Source: Pseudomonas oryzae (GTDB lineage: Bacteria; Pseudomonadota; Gammaproteobacteria; Pseudomonadales; Pseudomonadaceae). From it: a stretch of 64,000 nt of DNA. This document shows positions 1-10,183 of the stretch, piece by piece. A program made the position numbers and the translations under genes. Under the pieces are notes generated by a model, which made no database searches, was not told where the DNA came from, and saw only the letters and a program-made list of their open reading frames with translations. The first letter of the stretch is position 1, and every line of letters starts with the position of its first letter. Where the stretch lies: assembly GCF_900104805.1 (NCBI RefSeq), contig NZ_LT629751.1, positions 310,001 through 374,000 on the forward strand, read 5' to 3'.

Positions 1-1
1 T

Positions 2-1186
2 GCCGAGATGGGCGACCGCGATGGTTTCGCCCGCCAGGAGGCTGAACTGGGCGAGATCGGTGGTGCCCAGCCGCAGATCGACCAGTTGCGTGCACGCTAC
101 CCGCACATGATCGCAGTCGCTGCAGCGGTGGCTGCAGGTGCCGCCATGGGGGGCGCTATCGACGCCCTCGATCTGGATCAGGTGCAGGAAGAAGTTGCCC
201 AGGCTGCCACCCCGAGCGACGAGTTCGCCTTCGACGATCTGTCGCTGGACAGCCTCGAGCGGGAGACTGCCGCCCCGGTCGAAGCGCGGCAGGAAGCTGC
301 ACAAGTCGCCGAGAATGATGGTTTCGATCTGAGCCTGGATGATCTGGAGGCCGAACTGGAGCGCGAGCTGGCCGCCAATCGTGATACCTCCGAGGCTCTG
401 CCCCTCGATGAGCTGACCCTGGATGGTTTTGGCGACGATTTCGCCAGCCTCGAGGTCGATGCTCAGCCGCTGGCCGCAAGCAGCGCGGACGAGTTGGACT
501 TCGATCTGGAGCTGGATGCGTTGGCCGGCACTGCTGGTCAGTCGGCGGCGGATGATTTCTCCTTCGATCTGGATGCGCCGCAGCTGGAGGCCGAAGTCAC
601 TCCGCTGGCCACTGCGCCGGCTGAGGACGATCTGCTCGCCGAGCTGGATCAGCTGAGTCTGGATGCCCCGGATGCGGCGCTGTCCGGACAGGACGACGAT
701 TTCTCCTTCGATCTGGCCGACGTGGGTCTTGCCGCCGAGCCCGTCTCTGTGGCTCAGGCCGAGGCCGAACTCGCTGCTCTGCCGGAGCTGGATGAGCTGG
801 AGCAGGAGCTGCAGGCCATGGGCGATGCCAGCGCCGCCGAACTGGATCTGGATGCGGCCTTCGACGAGTTCCTCGCCCAGGCGGATCTGGCCGAGCCGCA
901 GGCGGACGAGCCTGGTTCGTCCCCTGTGGTGCAGGCGACTGCGGCGGTGGTCGAACTGCCCTCGCTCGACGAACCGGATGTCGAGGCTGCGCCGGTGCTG
1001 ACCGGCAACGAGGACTTCAACTTCCTCGCCGACACCGACGAGACTGCCACCAAGCTCGACCTGGCGCGTGCCTACATCGACATGGGTGACGCCGAAGGTG
1101 CTCGTGACATCCTTGACGAGGTGCTCAAGGAAGGCAATGCCACCCAGCAGCAGGAAGCTCGTGAGATGATGGGGCGTATCGCCTGA
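2..1186 (+). CDS. fimV: FimV C-terminal part (5' truncated by window edge)
   Basis: This is the 3' end of a gene whose reading frame is open from the first bases of the window, so the start lies outside. FimV is an inner-membrane/peptidoglycan-associated hub protein that supports type IV pilus assembly, twitching and polar localisation. The visible part is extremely acidic and built from imperfect repeats such as DDFSFDLD and ELDQLSLD. It ends in the conserved C-terminal TPR-like FimV domain, which begins near DETATKLDLARAYIDMGDAE. It lies directly upstream of truA, as in Pseudomonas. The N-terminal LysM and membrane segments are not in view. Identification is firm because the tail domain, the acidic repeats and the neighbour all agree. 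Confidence 0.93.
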   Translation, partial: AEMGDRDGFARQEAELGEIGGAQPQIDQLRARYPHMIAVAAAVAAGAAMGGAIDALDLDQVQEEVAQAATPSDEFAFDDLSLDSLERETAAPVEARQEAAQVAENDGFDLSLDDLEAELERELAANRDTSEALPLDELTLDGFGDDFASLEVDAQPLAASSADELDFDLELDALAGTAGQSAADDFSFDLDAPQLEAEVTPLATAPAEDDLLAELDQLSLDAPDAALSGQDDDFSFDLADVGLAAEPVSVAQAEAELAALPELDELEQELQAMGDASAAELDLDAAFDEFLAQADLAEPQADEPGSSPVVQATAAVVELPSLDEPDVEAAPVLTGNEDFNFLADTDETATKLDLARAYIDMGDAEGARDILDEVLKEGNATQQQEAREMMGRIA

Positions 1187-1188
1187 GC

Positions 1189-2040
1189 ATGATTGTCAGT
1201 GAAGTAGTGCCAGCGGCAGCCGAGGTGGCTGCCGTTGGCGTTTCCAGAATTGCCCTCGGCGTCGAGTACAAGGGCGCCCGCTATCGTGGCTGGCAGCGCC
1301 AGGAGACCGGGGTGCCTTCGGTGCAGGAAGCGCTGGAAAGGGCGCTGTCGAAGGTGGCCGCCGAACCCGTTTCGGTGATCTGTGCCGGGCGCACTGATGC
1401 GGCAGTCCACGCCAGCGGTCAGGTGGTTCATTTCGATACCCGAGTCGAGCGGCCGCTCAAGGCCTGGGTCATGGGGACCAATGCCAATCTGCCCGGCGAC
1501 ATCAGCGTGACCTGGGCGCAGCCGATGCCGGCGCATTTCCATGCGCGCTTCTCCGCGGTGGCTCGCCGCTATCGCTACGTGATCTACAACGATCCGGTGC
1601 GCCCGGCGCACCAGGCCGAGGAGATCACCTGGAATCACCGCCCGCTGGATGTGGCGCGCATGCGCGAGGCGGCCGCGGCGCTGGTCGGTACCCACGACTT
1701 CACCTCGTTCCGTGCCGTGCAGTGCCAGGCCAAGTCGCCGATCAAGACCATCCATCACCTCAGGGTGATCGAGCACGGTCGCTTCATCGTTCTCGATGTG
1801 CGGGCCAACGCCTTCCTGCATCACATGGTGCGCAACATCGCCGGCGTGCTGATGAGCATCGGCGCGGGCGAGCGCGAGCCGCAGTGGGTAGCGGAGATCC
1901 TCGCGGCCCGCGACCGGCGCAGCGGCGGGGTGACGGCGCACCCCTACGGTCTGTATCTGGTGCAGGTCGAGTATCCCGACGAGTTCGCCTTGCCGGCGCG
2001 CTATCTGGGGCCGCATTTCCTTTCGGCACTCGAGGAGTGA
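1189..2040 (+). CDS. truA: tRNA pseudouridine(38-40) synthase TruA
   Basis: TruA isomerises uridines 38-40 of the tRNA anticodon arm to pseudouridine in the cytoplasm. The 283-residue product carries the motif CAGRTDAAVHASGQ, with the catalytic Asp at residue 70 (GRTD). The C-terminal half has the conserved FLHHMVRNIAGVL segment. The N-terminus has about 20 residues before the usual IALGVEYKG start of the domain, so a slightly later start cannot be excluded. The gene begins two bases after the fimV stop and precedes trpF. Length and motif order fit the family. Confidence 0.96.
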   Translation: MIVSEVVPAAAEVAAVGVSRIALGVEYKGARYRGWQRQETGVPSVQEALERALSKVAAEPVSVICAGRTDAAVHASGQVVHFDTRVERPLKAWVMGTNANLPGDISVTWAQPMPAHFHARFSAVARRYRYVIYNDPVRPAHQAEEITWNHRPLDVARMREAAAALVGTHDFTSFRAVQCQAKSPIKTIHHLRVIEHGRFIVLDVRANAFLHHMVRNIAGVLMSIGAGEREPQWVAEILAARDRRSGGVTAHPYGLYLVQVEYPDEFALPARYLGPHFLSALEE

Positions 2041-2126
2041 GCGCCGGTAGCGCGCGCCAGGCGGCGGGCTGACGGCGTTCCGGGCTTTTGTTACCATCGC
2101 GGCTTTGCCTGCAGGAGGGTCGATCG

Positions 2127-2750
2127 TTGCCTGTCGTTCGCAGCAAGATCTGCGGGATTACCCGTGTCGAGGATGCCCTGGTGGCGGCCGCAGCCGGCGC
2201 CGATGCCATCGGTCTGGTGTTCTACGCGCGGAGCCCGCGGGCGGTCAGCGTGCAGCAGGCGCGGGCGATAGTCGCGGCCCTGCCGCCCTTCGTTACTACC
2301 GTGGGGTTGTTCGTCGACGCCGCGCCTGGCGAGATCAACGAAATTCTCGACGCAGTGCCGCTGGATCTGCTGCAGTTCCACGGCGACGAGAGCGCCGCCG
2401 AGTGCTCGGGCTACCACCGTCCCTACATCAAGGCCCTGCGCGTGCGCCGGGGGGAGGACATCCGCGCGCGCTGTGCGGACTATCCGCAGGCGGCGGGTAT
2501 CCTGCTGGACACCTTCGTGCCGGGCGTACCCGGCGGTACCGGCGAGGCGTTCGACTGGAGTCTGGTCCCCGAGGATCCGGGCTGCCCGATCATCCTGGCC
2601 GGTGGCCTGACCCCGGACAACGTCGCGGCGGCAATCCGCCAGGTGCGTCCGTGGGCGGTGGATGTCAGTGGCGGGGTCGAGGCGGGCAAGGGCATCAAGG
2701 ATGCGGAGAAGGTGCGCGCCTTCGTCGGAGCGGTGCGCGCCTGCATGTGA
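2127..2750 (+). CDS. trpF: Phosphoribosylanthranilate isomerase TrpF
   Basis: TrpF performs the Amadori rearrangement of N-(5'-phosphoribosyl)anthranilate in tryptophan biosynthesis. I chose the TTG at 2127 because AGGAGG (2113-2118) lies 8 bases upstream and the product then starts [13 protein letters not shown], the expected N-terminus. This gives 207 residues. An in-frame start at 2088 exists but adds 13 residues unlike the family. The KICGITR motif contains the catalytic Cys (residue 9). The phosphate-binding GGLTP and VDVSGGVE motifs near the C-terminus are intact. It sits between truA and accD, as in other pseudomonads. Confidence 0.94.
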   Translation: MPVVRSKICGITRVEDALVAAAAGADAIGLVFYARSPRAVSVQQARAIVAALPPFVTTVGLFVDAAPGEINEILDAVPLDLLQFHGDESAAECSGYHRPYIKALRVRRGEDIRARCADYPQAAGILLDTFVPGVPGGTGEAFDWSLVPEDPGCPIILAGGLTPDNVAAAIRQVRPWAVDVSGGVEAGKGIKDAEKVRAFVGAVRACM

Positions 2751-2786
2751 CGGTCGCCGTGGCGACGCCGTCCATACCTGATAGCG

Positions 2787-2806
2787 CGGCAAGGCTCGCC
2801 TTGCCG
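2787..2806 (+). terminator. Possible weak hairpin after trpF
   Basis: An 8-bp perfect inverted repeat (CGGCAAGG/CCTTGCCG) with a CTCG loop lies 36 bases after the trpF stop. There is no T tract, so intrinsic termination is uncertain. It could be an attenuator or an mRNA-end hairpin before accD. Confidence 0.3.
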
Positions 2807-2943
2807 ACCTGAGGTTTACGCGTGTGGCGCTTGGCGGCCGCACGCATCATGGCCGCCGGCGAGCGAGGCGGCCCAACGTGAATCTGCTCGTGGAGTCGTG
2901 CGGCTTTCGCCGCCCGACGCCGCGGGCCTACGGAGAACACAGC

Positions 2944-3822
2944 ATGAGCAACTGGTTGGTAGACAAACTGATTCCCTCGATCATGCGTTCCGAGGTGAAG
3001 AAAAGTACTGTTCCAGAAGGACTCTGGCACAAGTGCCCGTCCTGCGACGCGGTGCTCTACCGCCCCGAGCTGGAAAAGACCCTGGATGTCTGCCCCAAGT
3101 GCGACCACCACATGCGCATCAACGCGCGCACTCGCCTGAACTTCTTCCTCGACGCCGAGGGTCGCGAGGAAATCGCAGCCGAGCTGGAGCCGGTCGATCG
3201 TCTGAAGTTCCGTGACAGCAAGAAGTACAAGGACCGCCTCGCGGCGGCGCAGAAGGATACCGGCGAGAAGGATGCCCTGGTGGCCATGAGCGGCACCCTG
3301 CAGGGGCTGAAAGTGGTGGCCTGCGCCTTCGAGTTCTCCTTCATGGGCGGCTCCATGGGCTCCATCGTCGGCGAGCGTTTCGTGCGTGCCGCCAACGTCG
3401 CCCTGGAAAAGCGTTGCCCGCTGATCTGCTTCTCCGCCTCCGGTGGCGCGCGGATGCAGGAAGCGCTGATCTCGCTGATGCAGATGGCCAAGACCTCGGC
3501 GGTGATCGCCCGTCTGCGCGAAGAGGGCATTCCCTTCGTCTCCGTGCTGACTGACCCGGTCTACGGTGGCGTGTCGGCCAGTCTGGCCATGCTGGGTGAC
3601 GTCAATGTCGCCGAGCCCAAGGCGCTGATCGGCTTCGCCGGTCCGCGCGTGATCGAGCAGACCGTGCGCGAAAAACTGCCGGAAGGCTTCCAGCGCAGCG
3701 AGTTCCTCCTCGACCACGGCGCCATCGACATGATCATCCATCGTGCCGAACTGCGTCCGCGCCTTGCCCGCCTGCTGGCCCAGCTGACCCACCAGCCGAC
3801 TCCGGTCGCGGCCAGCGCATGA
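2944..3822 (+). CDS. accD: Acetyl-CoA carboxylase carboxyltransferase subunit beta
   Basis: AccD pairs with AccA to move the carboxyl group from carboxybiotin-BCCP to acetyl-CoA, giving malonyl-CoA for fatty acid synthesis. The product has 292 residues. An N-terminal four-cysteine zinc ribbon is visible (C31-x2-C34 and C50-x2-C53). The crotonase-like carboxyltransferase core includes [11 protein letters not shown] and GGVSAS. The ATG at 2944 gives the typical [13 protein letters not shown]-terminus. The frame is open further upstream to 2824, but that extension looks non-coding. The stop overlaps the folC ATG (ATGA at 3819-3822), so the two are probably translationally coupled. Confidence 0.97.
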   Translation: MSNWLVDKLIPSIMRSEVKKSTVPEGLWHKCPSCDAVLYRPELEKTLDVCPKCDHHMRINARTRLNFFLDAEGREEIAAELEPVDRLKFRDSKKYKDRLAAAQKDTGEKDALVAMSGTLQGLKVVACAFEFSFMGGSMGSIVGERFVRAANVALEKRCPLICFSASGGARMQEALISLMQMAKTSAVIARLREEGIPFVSVLTDPVYGGVSASLAMLGDVNVAEPKALIGFAGPRVIEQTVREKLPEGFQRSEFLLDHGAIDMIIHRAELRPRLARLLAQLTHQPTPVAASA

Positions 3823-5117
3823 GTCGCAGCCTCGCCGACTGGCTGAGTTACCTCGAGCAGCTCCATCCCGTGTCTATCGACATGGGGCTGGAGCGGGCGC
3901 GCCTGGTGCTGCAGCGCCTGGGGCTGGGTCGCCCGGCGCCGCGGGTGATCACGGTCACCGGCACCAACGGCAAGGGCTCGACCTGTGCCTTCCTCGCCTG
4001 CCTGCTGCGTGCCAGCGGGCTGCGGGTCGGCGTGTACAGCTCGCCGCACCTGCTGCGCTACAACGAGCGGGTGCAGTTGCCGGAGGGAGAGGCCAGCGAC
4101 GAGGCGCTGTGCGAGGCTTTCGCTGCCGTCGAGGCGGCACGTGGCGAAACGTCGCTGACCTACTTCGAGATGGGCACCCTGGCGGCCTTCTGGCTGTTCG
4201 AGCGTGCGGCGCTGGACGCCGTGGTGCTCGAGGTCGGGCTGGGTGGTCGGCTGGATGCGGTGAACCTGATCGACGCCGACCTGGCGGTGGTCACCAGCAT
4301 CGGCATCGATCATGTCGAGTGGTTGGGCGACAGCCGCGACAGCGTGGCCGTGGAGAAGGCCGGCATCTTCCGCGCCGGCAAGCCGGTCGTCTGTGGCGAC
4401 CTGGATCCGCCGCCGGTGCTCCTCGAGCGGGCGCGCCAGCTCGGCTGCCCGCTGCGCCTGCGCGGGCGCGACTTCGATCTGGGGGTCACAACGCAGGGCT
4501 GGTACTGGCGCGGGGTGGATGGCGCCGGTCAGCCGCTGGAGCTGGGCGATCTGCCCTTGCTCGACCTGCCGATGGAGAATGCCGCCCTCGCCCTGCAGGC
4601 CTTCGTACTGCTTGATCTGCCGCTCGAGGCGCCCCGGGTGGCCGCCGCCCTGCGCCAGACACGGGTGACCGGTCGACTGGATCGGCGCCAACTGGCATCA
4701 CAGGGGGGGGGCACGCTCGAGCTGCTGCTGGATGTCGGGCACAACCCCCATGCGGCCTGCTACCTGGCCGGTCGCCTGGCCCAGCGTCCGCCCCGGGCGC
4801 GGCGGCTGGCGGTGTTCGGTCTGCTGGCCGACAAGGATCTGGCCGGGGTGGTCGAGCCGCTGCTGGGCCTGATCGATCATTGGGCGGTGGCGCCGCTGCC
4901 GACGCCGCGCAGTCGTGGCGCGGAAGAGCTGCAGGCCGCGCTGCAGGCGCGGGGCGCCAGCGTCAGCGTCTGGCCGTCGGTGGCGACGGCGCTCGAGGCG
5001 CAGGCCGCCCAGGCCGGCGAGGGTGACGAGATTCTGGTGTTCGGCTCCTTCTACAGCGTGGCGGATGCCCTGCAGTGGCTGGAACTGCAGGTCCAGGGAC
5101 CGGATGACCAAGGATAA
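3819..5117 (+). CDS. folC: Bifunctional dihydrofolate synthase/folylpolyglutamate synthase
   Basis: FolC adds L-glutamate to dihydropteroate and then extends the polyglutamate tail of folates, using ATP. The 432-residue product has the Mur-ligase-type P-loop TGTNGKGST at residues 47-55, an [12 protein letters not shown]-like segment ([12 protein letters not shown]), and the later DVGHNPHA motif. It overlaps accD by 4 bases and is followed by a SPOR-domain gene, the standard arrangement. A run of nine G residues (4703-4711), encoding QGGGT, lies inside the reading frame and is a potential slippage site. The frame is intact here. Confidence 0.96.
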   Translation: MSRSLADWLSYLEQLHPVSIDMGLERARLVLQRLGLGRPAPRVITVTGTNGKGSTCAFLACLLRASGLRVGVYSSPHLLRYNERVQLPEGEASDEALCEAFAAVEAARGETSLTYFEMGTLAAFWLFERAALDAVVLEVGLGGRLDAVNLIDADLAVVTSIGIDHVEWLGDSRDSVAVEKAGIFRAGKPVVCGDLDPPPVLLERARQLGCPLRLRGRDFDLGVTTQGWYWRGVDGAGQPLELGDLPLLDLPMENAALALQAFVLLDLPLEAPRVAAALRQTRVTGRLDRRQLASQGGGTLELLLDVGHNPHAACYLAGRLAQRPPRARRLAVFGLLADKDLAGVVEPLLGLIDHWAVAPLPTPRSRGAEELQAALQARGASVSVWPSVATALEAQAAQAGEGDEILVFGSFYSVADALQWLELQVQGPDDQG

Positions 5118-5130
5118 GGAGTATCCCGCG

Positions 5131-5748
5131 ATGGCCCTGCTGGATCGAAGACTCAAGCAACGCATCGTCGGTGCCGCCGTGCTGCTGGCCCTAGTGGTGG
5201 TGTTCCTGCCGATGCTGTTCCAGCGTCAGGACGAGCAGCGCCCGGTGCAGGTCGAGGCGCCGCCGATGCCGGCCATCCCGCCGGTGATGCCATTGCCGGC
5301 AGAACCGGTCGTAGTGCCCGAGCCGCAGGTGGCAGCCATGCCGGCCGAGTCGGCCGACTCGGCAGTCGAGGACGCAGCTCCGACCGTGGCCGGTGCGCCG
5401 TCCGATCAGCCTGCAGTCCAGGCACTGCAGCAGTCGCAGCCGACACCAGTCCAGGCCGCCGAGCCGCAGGCGACGCCTGTGGGGGCCGGTCGTCTGGATG
5501 TCGAAGGCCTGCCGCTCAGCTGGACTGTGCAGCTGGCCAGCCTGTCCAGTCGCGCGCGCGCCGAGGAGCTGCAGGGCCGCCTGCGCAAGCAGGGATACAA
5601 CGCCTACATCCGCTCGGTGGAGGGCATGAGCCGGGTCTTCGTCGGGCCGCTGATCGAGCGTGGCGAGGCGGAGCGGGTCAGTGCGCAGATCGCCCGCCAG
5701 TACAAGCTCAGCCCGATCGTGGTGCGCTTCCAGCCCGAGAGCCGCTGA
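5131..5748 (+). CDS. SPOR-domain protein (DedD-like)
   Basis: This 205-residue protein has a short cytoplasmic N-terminus, one membrane segment (about residues 11-30), and a long Pro/Ala/Glu-rich linker. A C-terminal SPOR domain (about 125-202) contains SWTVQLASLSSRARAEEL and YNAYIRSVEGMSRVFVGP. SPOR domains bind denuded septal peptidoglycan, so a role in cell division like DedD is likely. I chose ATG 5131 because AAGGAG (5116-5121) lies 9 bases upstream. The in-frame ATG at 5104 overlaps folC and has a poorer site. Its position between folC and cvpA is conserved in pseudomonads. Confidence 0.88.
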   Translation: MALLDRRLKQRIVGAAVLLALVVVFLPMLFQRQDEQRPVQVEAPPMPAIPPVMPLPAEPVVVPEPQVAAMPAESADSAVEDAAPTVAGAPSDQPAVQALQQSQPTPVQAAEPQATPVGAGRLDVEGLPLSWTVQLASLSSRARAEELQGRLRKQGYNAYIRSVEGMSRVFVGPLIERGEAERVSAQIARQYKLSPIVVRFQPESR

Positions 5749-5758
5749 GCGCGGCGGG

Positions 5759-5788
5759 CTGACTCGCCACCCGGCACTCTGCTAGAAT
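5759..5788 (+). promoter_or_regulatory. Candidate sigma70 promoter for cvpA-purF
   Basis: CTGACT (5759-5764) and TAGAAT (5783-5788) are separated by 18 bases. They lie about 40 bases before the cvpA start, in a short AT-richer patch. A small inverted repeat TAGAA/TTCTA overlaps the -10. This is pattern evidence only. Confidence 0.4.
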
Positions 5789-5827
5789 TCGCGTTCTATT
5801 TTCCGCAATTTGCCAGTGAGCAGGATT

Positions 5828-6355
5828 GTGTCATTCAACTGGGTCGACTGGGCCATCATTGCGCTGATCGCGGTTTCCGGGTTGATCAGCCTGACGCGCG
5901 GCTTCGTCCGCGAGGCGCTGTCGCTGCTGATCTGGATCGTGGCCGGGGCCGTGGCCTGGCTGTACGGCGGCGCCCTGGCGGCGCACCTGACGCCCTACAT
6001 CGAGCTGCCTTCGGCGCGGGTGATCGCGGCCTGTGCGATCCTGTTCGTGCTGACCCTGATGGTCGGTGCCCTGCTGACCCATCTGCTCGGCATGCTGGTG
6101 CAGGCCACCGGGCTCAGCGGCACCGACCGGTTGCTCGGCATGATCTTCGGCGTGGCCCGGGGCGCGCTGCTGGTGGTGATTGCGGTCGGACTGCTCAGCC
6201 TGGCACCGGTGCAGCAGGATCCCTGGTGGCAGCAGTCGGTGCTGCTGCCCGATTTTTTGATGATCGCCGACTGGTCGAAGAACCTGGTGCTCGGGTTCTT
6301 CCAGCAGTCGTCTGCAGCCGCCGGCCTGCCAGGTCGCGTCGGCTTTCCGCTCTAG
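5828..6355 (+). CDS. cvpA: CvpA family membrane protein
   Basis: CvpA is a small inner-membrane protein first linked to colicin V production. It is usually encoded just upstream of purF, and its molecular role is still unclear. Starting at GTG 5828 the product has 175 residues and begins MSFNWVDWAIIALIAVSGLISL, matching the family N-terminus. Four hydrophobic segments are visible, at about residues 7-25, 32-52, 64-85 and 105-125. The arginine-containing turn TRGFVREALSL is typical. The upstream start at 5810 would add six unlikely residues. The 25-base gap to purF suggests cotranscription. Confidence 0.93.
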   Translation: MSFNWVDWAIIALIAVSGLISLTRGFVREALSLLIWIVAGAVAWLYGGALAAHLTPYIELPSARVIAACAILFVLTLMVGALLTHLLGMLVQATGLSGTDRLLGMIFGVARGALLVVIAVGLLSLAPVQQDPWWQQSVLLPDFLMIADWSKNLVLGFFQQSSAAAGLPGRVGFPL

Positions 6356-6380
6356 CCTGACTTTTTAGGGGTTGTGTCGC

Positions 6381-7886
6381 ATGTGTGGCATCGTTGGTAT
6401 CGTCGGTAAGTCGAACGTCAATCAGGCGCTGTACGACGCGCTTACCGTCCTTCAACACCGCGGCCAGGATGCTGCCGGCATCGTGACCAGCCACGAGGGG
6501 CGGCTGTTCCTGCGCAAGGACAACGGCCTGGTGCGCGACGTGTTCCACACTCGGCACATGCAGCGCCTGGTCGGCAACATCGGTATCGGCCACGTGCGCT
6601 ACCCGACGGCAGGCAGCTCCAGCTCGGCCGAGGCGCAGCCGTTCTACGTCAACTCGCCGTACGGCATCACCCTGGCGCACAACGGCAACCTGACCAACGT
6701 CGAGCAGCTGTCGCGCGAGATCTACGAATCCGACCTGCGCCATATCAACACCAACTCCGACTCGGAAGTGCTGCTCAACGTGTTCGCCCACGAGCTGGCG
6801 GTGCGCAACAAGCTGCAGCCGAGCGCGGACGACATCTTCGCCGCGGTCGCCGGCGTGCATCAGCGCTGCCGCGGCGGTTATGCGGTGGTGGCGATGATCA
6901 CTGGTTACGGCATCGTCGGTTTCCGTGATCCGCATGGCATCCGCCCGATCGTGTTCGGCCAGCGTCACACCGACGAAGGCGTCGAGTACATGATCGCTTC
7001 GGAAAGTGTGGCACTCGACGTGCTCGGCTTCACCCTGATCCGCGACCTGGCGCCGGGCGAGGCGATCTACATCACCCCCGAAGGCCAGCTGCTGACTCGC
7101 CAGTGTGCGGAGAATCCGCAGCTCACCCCGTGCATCTTCGAGCACGTCTACCTGGCCCGCCCGGATTCGATCATGGACGGCGTTTCGGTGTACAAAGCGC
7201 GTCTGCGCATGGGCGAGAAGCTGGCCGAGAAGATCCAGCGCGAGCGTCCCGGCCACGACATCGACGTGATCATCCCGATCCCCGACACCAGCCGCACCTC
7301 CGCGCTGGAGCTGGCGAACAAGCTGGGCGTCAAGTTCCGCGAAGGCTTCGTCAAGAATCGCTACATCGGCCGCACATTCATCATGCCCGGCCAGGCGGCA
7401 CGCAAGAAGTCGGTGCGCCAGAAGCTCAACGCCATCGATCTGGAGTTCCGCGGCAAGAACGTGATGCTGGTCGACGACTCCATCGTCCGCGGCACCACCT
7501 GCAAGCAGATCATCCAGATGGCCCGCGAGGCCGGCGCGAAGAAGGTGTACTTCTGCTCCGCCGCCCCGGCGGTACGCTATCCCAACGTCTACGGCATCGA
7601 CATGCCGAGCGCTCACGAGCTGATCGCCCACGGCCGCAGCACCGAAGAGGTGGCCGAGCTGATCGGCGCCGACTGGCTGGTCTACCAGGACCTCGACGAC
7701 CTGAAGGACGCGGTCGGTGGCGGCAAGATCAAGATCGCCCAGTTCGACAGCGCGGTGTTCGACGGCAACTACGTCACCGGCGACGTCAACGAGGCCTACC
7801 TGAATCGCATCGAGCAGGCGCGCAACGACCTGGCCAAGGCCAAGCAGGGTGCCGCCAGCGCGATCATCGATCTGCACAACAACTGA
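6381..7886 (+). CDS. purF: Amidophosphoribosyltransferase PurF
   Basis: PurF makes 5-phosphoribosylamine from PRPP and glutamine, the committed step of purine synthesis. The start at 6381 gives MCGIVGIVG, so that after Met removal Cys2 is the N-terminal nucleophile of the glutaminase domain. An ATG-like start three codons upstream would destroy this and is rejected. The PRPP-binding loop [13 protein letters not shown] is at residues 361-373. The length of 501 residues is standard. AGGGG at 6367-6371 serves as the ribosome binding site. Downstream is a strong hairpin and then metZ. Confidence 0.97.
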   Translation: MCGIVGIVGKSNVNQALYDALTVLQHRGQDAAGIVTSHEGRLFLRKDNGLVRDVFHTRHMQRLVGNIGIGHVRYPTAGSSSSAEAQPFYVNSPYGITLAHNGNLTNVEQLSREIYESDLRHINTNSDSEVLLNVFAHELAVRNKLQPSADDIFAAVAGVHQRCRGGYAVVAMITGYGIVGFRDPHGIRPIVFGQRHTDEGVEYMIASESVALDVLGFTLIRDLAPGEAIYITPEGQLLTRQCAENPQLTPCIFEHVYLARPDSIMDGVSVYKARLRMGEKLAEKIQRERPGHDIDVIIPIPDTSRTSALELANKLGVKFREGFVKNRYIGRTFIMPGQAARKKSVRQKLNAIDLEFRGKNVMLVDDSIVRGTTCKQIIQMAREAGAKKVYFCSAAPAVRYPNVYGIDMPSAHELIAHGRSTEEVAELIGADWLVYQDLDDLKDAVGGGKIKIAQFDSAVFDGNYVTGDVNEAYLNRIEQARNDLAKAKQGAASAIIDLHNN

Positions 7887-7894
7887 GACGCAGG

Positions 7895-7922
7895 GAGCGG
7901 TATCGGCTGGCCGATACCGCTC
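7895..7922 (+). terminator. Hairpin downstream of purF
   Basis: GAGCGGTATCGGC and its exact reverse complement are separated by two bases, 9 bases after the purF stop. A T-run is missing, so it may terminate weakly or stabilise the 3' end of the cvpA-purF message. Confidence 0.55.
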
Positions 7923-7991
7923 TCCGCACAACCGGCGGCAGAGCCGGCCCGTCTGAAAGCCCGTTCCTGCCGCGCCGAGGAGAAGGCTTAA

Positions 7992-9203
7992 ATGACGCAA
8001 GAATGGCAGGCCGGGCGACTGGACAGCGATCTGCAAGGCGCCGGGTTCGATACCCTGGCGGTACGCGCCGGGCAGCAGCGGACCCCGGAAGGCGAGCACG
8101 GCGAAGCCCTGTTCATGACCTCCAGCTACGTGTTCCGCAGCGCCGCCGACGCCGCTGCGCGCTTCGCCGGCGAGCAGCCCGGCAACGTCTATTCCCGTTA
8201 CACCAACCCCACCGTGCGCACCTTCGAGGAGCGTATCGCCGCTCTGGAAGGCGCCGAGCAGGCGGTCGCCGCCGCCTCCGGCATGGGCGCGATCCTCGCC
8301 ATGGTGATGAGCCTGTGCAGCGCCGGCGACCACGTGCTGGTCTCGCGCAGCGTGTTCGGCTCGACCATCAGTCTGTTCGACAAGTACTTCAAGCGCTTCG
8401 GCATCGAGGTGGACTACCCGCCGCTGGCCGACCTCGACGCCTGGGCGGTGGCCTGCAAGTCCAACACCCGGCTGTTCATCGTCGAGTCGCCGTCCAACCC
8501 GCTGGCCGAACTGGTCGACATCGCCGCGCTGGCCGAGGTGGCGCACCGGCATGGCGCGCTGCTGGCGGTGGACAACTGCTTCTGCACTCCGGTCCTGCAG
8601 CAGCCGCTCAAGCTCGGTGCCGACATCGTCATCCATTCGGCGACCAAGTACATCGACGGTCAGGGCCGCTGCCTGGGCGGCGTGGTTGCCGGCAGCAGCA
8701 AGCTGATGCAGGAGGTGGTCGGTTTCCTGCGTACCGCCGGGCCCACCCTCAGCCCGTTCAATGCTTGGCTGTTCCTCAAGGGTCTGGAAACCCTCAAGGT
8801 GCGCATGCTCGCCCACTGCGCCAGTGCTCAGGCGCTGGCCGAGTGGCTGGAGCAGCAGCCGCAGGTGGCGCGGGTCTACTACGCCGGCCTGCCCAGCCAC
8901 CCGCAGCACGAGCTGGCCAGGCACCAGCAGAGTGGTTTCGGCGCGGTGGTCAGCTTCGAGGTCAAGGGTGGCAAGGCGGCTGCCTGGCGGGTGATCGACA
9001 ACACCCGGATGATCTCGATCACCACCAATCTGGGCGACACCAAGACCACCATCGCCCATCCGGCCAGCACTTCCCATGGCCGCCTGACGCCCGAGGCGCG
9101 TGCCGCGGCGGGGATCAGCGACAGCCTGATCCGCGTGGCGGTCGGTCTGGAGGAGCTCGAAGACATCAAGGCCGATCTGGCTCGCGGTCTGGCGGCGCTC
9201 TGA
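7992..9203 (+). CDS. metZ: O-succinylhomoserine sulfhydrylase MetZ
   Basis: MetZ is a PLP enzyme that converts O-succinylhomoserine and sulfide directly to homocysteine, bypassing cystathionine. It is the main route to methionine in pseudomonads. The 403-residue product has the Cys/Met-metabolism fold. The motifs are [18 protein letters not shown] (substrate and PLP contacts), AVDNCFCTP with Asp194, and [12 protein letters not shown] with the PLP Lys at 219. A good site (GAGGAGAAGG) precedes the ATG. The assignment to MetZ rather than a cystathionine lyase rests on conserved synteny with purF and the following SDR gene, and on length. Confidence 0.93.
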   Translation: MTQEWQAGRLDSDLQGAGFDTLAVRAGQQRTPEGEHGEALFMTSSYVFRSAADAAARFAGEQPGNVYSRYTNPTVRTFEERIAALEGAEQAVAAASGMGAILAMVMSLCSAGDHVLVSRSVFGSTISLFDKYFKRFGIEVDYPPLADLDAWAVACKSNTRLFIVESPSNPLAELVDIAALAEVAHRHGALLAVDNCFCTPVLQQPLKLGADIVIHSATKYIDGQGRCLGGVVAGSSKLMQEVVGFLRTAGPTLSPFNAWLFLKGLETLKVRMLAHCASAQALAEWLEQQPQVARVYYAGLPSHPQHELARHQQSGFGAVVSFEVKGGKAAAWRVIDNTRMISITTNLGDTKTTIAHPASTSHGRLTPEARAAAGISDSLIRVAVGLEELEDIKADLARGLAAL

Positions 9204-9967
9204 TGGCGTTGCGGGCGGATGGCATGCGTCCGGTGGCACTGGTCACCGGTGCTGCGCGCGGTATCGGCATGGGCATCGCTGCCTGGCTGATCGCCGAAGG
9301 CTGGCAGGTGGTGCTCGCCGATCTCGACCGGCGGCGCGGGACGCGGGTCGCCCAGGCGCTGGGCGACCAGGCCTGGTTCGTGCAGCTCGATGTTGCCGAC
9401 GAGGCGCAGGTGGCGCTGCGGGTCGCCGAGGTGCTCGGCCAGTTCGGTCGCCTCGATGCGTTGGTGAGCAACGCCGCCCTGGCCCAGCCGCACAATCCGC
9501 CGCTGGAGGGTTTCGATCTGGCGGACTGGAATCGCATGCTGGCAGTCAACCTGACCGGCGCGATGCTTCTGGCCAAGCATTGCGCGCCCTACCTGCGCGC
9601 CAGCGGCGGGGCGATCGTCAACATCGCCTCGACCCGCGCCCATCAGTCGGAGCCCGATAGCGAAGCCTATGCGGCGAGCAAGGGCGGACTGCTGGCGCTG
9701 ACCCATGCGCTGGCGCTCAGCCTCGCTCCTGAGGTGCGCGTCAACGCCGTCAGCCCCGGCTGGATCGACGCCCGCGACCCGTCCGAGCAGCGCGCCAACC
9801 CGTTGCGCGCCGTCGATCATGCCCAGCACCCCGCCGGAAGGGTGGGGACGGTGGAGGACGTCGCCGCCCAGGTCGCCTGGTTGCTGTCGCCGCAGGCCGG
9901 CTTCATCACCGGCCAGGAGTTCATCGTCGATGGCGGCATGACCCGGCGCATGATCTATCAGCCGTGA
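9203..9967 (+). CDS. Short-chain dehydrogenase/reductase (SDR)
   Basis: This is a 254-residue classical SDR. It has the dinucleotide-binding motif TGAARGIG (residues 15-22), an NAA segment after strand 4, and the catalytic triad Ser143, Tyr156 and Lys160 (YAASK). The C-terminal [11 protein letters not shown] tail is seen in the orthologue next to metZ in other pseudomonads. The substrate is unknown. The ATG at 9203 shares one base with the metZ stop (TGATG), which suggests coupled translation. A second in-frame ATG at 9224 is possible. Confidence 0.88.
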   Translation: MALRADGMRPVALVTGAARGIGMGIAAWLIAEGWQVVLADLDRRRGTRVAQALGDQAWFVQLDVADEAQVALRVAEVLGQFGRLDALVSNAALAQPHNPPLEGFDLADWNRMLAVNLTGAMLLAKHCAPYLRASGGAIVNIASTRAHQSEPDSEAYAASKGGLLALTHALALSLAPEVRVNAVSPGWIDARDPSEQRANPLRAVDHAQHPAGRVGTVEDVAAQVAWLLSPQAGFITGQEFIVDGGMTRRMIYQP

Positions 9968-10011
9968 GTACCTCGGACAAACGGGAAAATGAAAAAAATC
10001 CTTGTGGGCTG

Positions 10012-10040
10012 TTGACTTAGCGTCGCGACCTGCGTAAAGT
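10012..10040 (+). promoter_or_regulatory. Promoter of the tRNA cluster
   Basis: TTGACT (10012-10017) and TAAAGT (10035-10040) are separated by exactly 17 bases. They are followed by a GC-rich discriminator (TCGCCCCCG), typical of stringently controlled stable-RNA promoters. They lie 22 bases before tRNA-Val. Confidence 0.75.
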
Positions 10041-10062
10041 TCGCCCCCGTCGCAAGGCGAAT

Positions 10063-10138
10063 GGCTGATTAGCTCAGCTGGGAGAGCACCTGCATCACAC
10101 GCAGGGGGTCGGCGGTTCGATCCCGTCATCAGCCACCA
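10063..10138 (+). tRNA. tRNA-Val, anticodon CAC
   Basis: This is a 76-base cloverleaf with acceptor arms GGCTGAT/ATCAGCC. The anticodon stem CCTGC/GCAGG encloses the loop ATCACAC (anticodon CAC, reading GTG). The T loop is TTCGATC and CCA is encoded at the 3' end. GTG is a preferred codon in such a GC-rich genome. Confidence 0.94.
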
Positions 10139-10183
10139 AATCTTGCGAAACTTGAAGTATTCGGACGCAAGTCCGGCCGACGC

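Noticed and set aside
6195-9239. 1014-codon minus-strand frame opposite purF and metZ
   Set aside because: His/Arg/Asp-rich translation mirrors the strong genes on the other strand; no motif or ribosome site.
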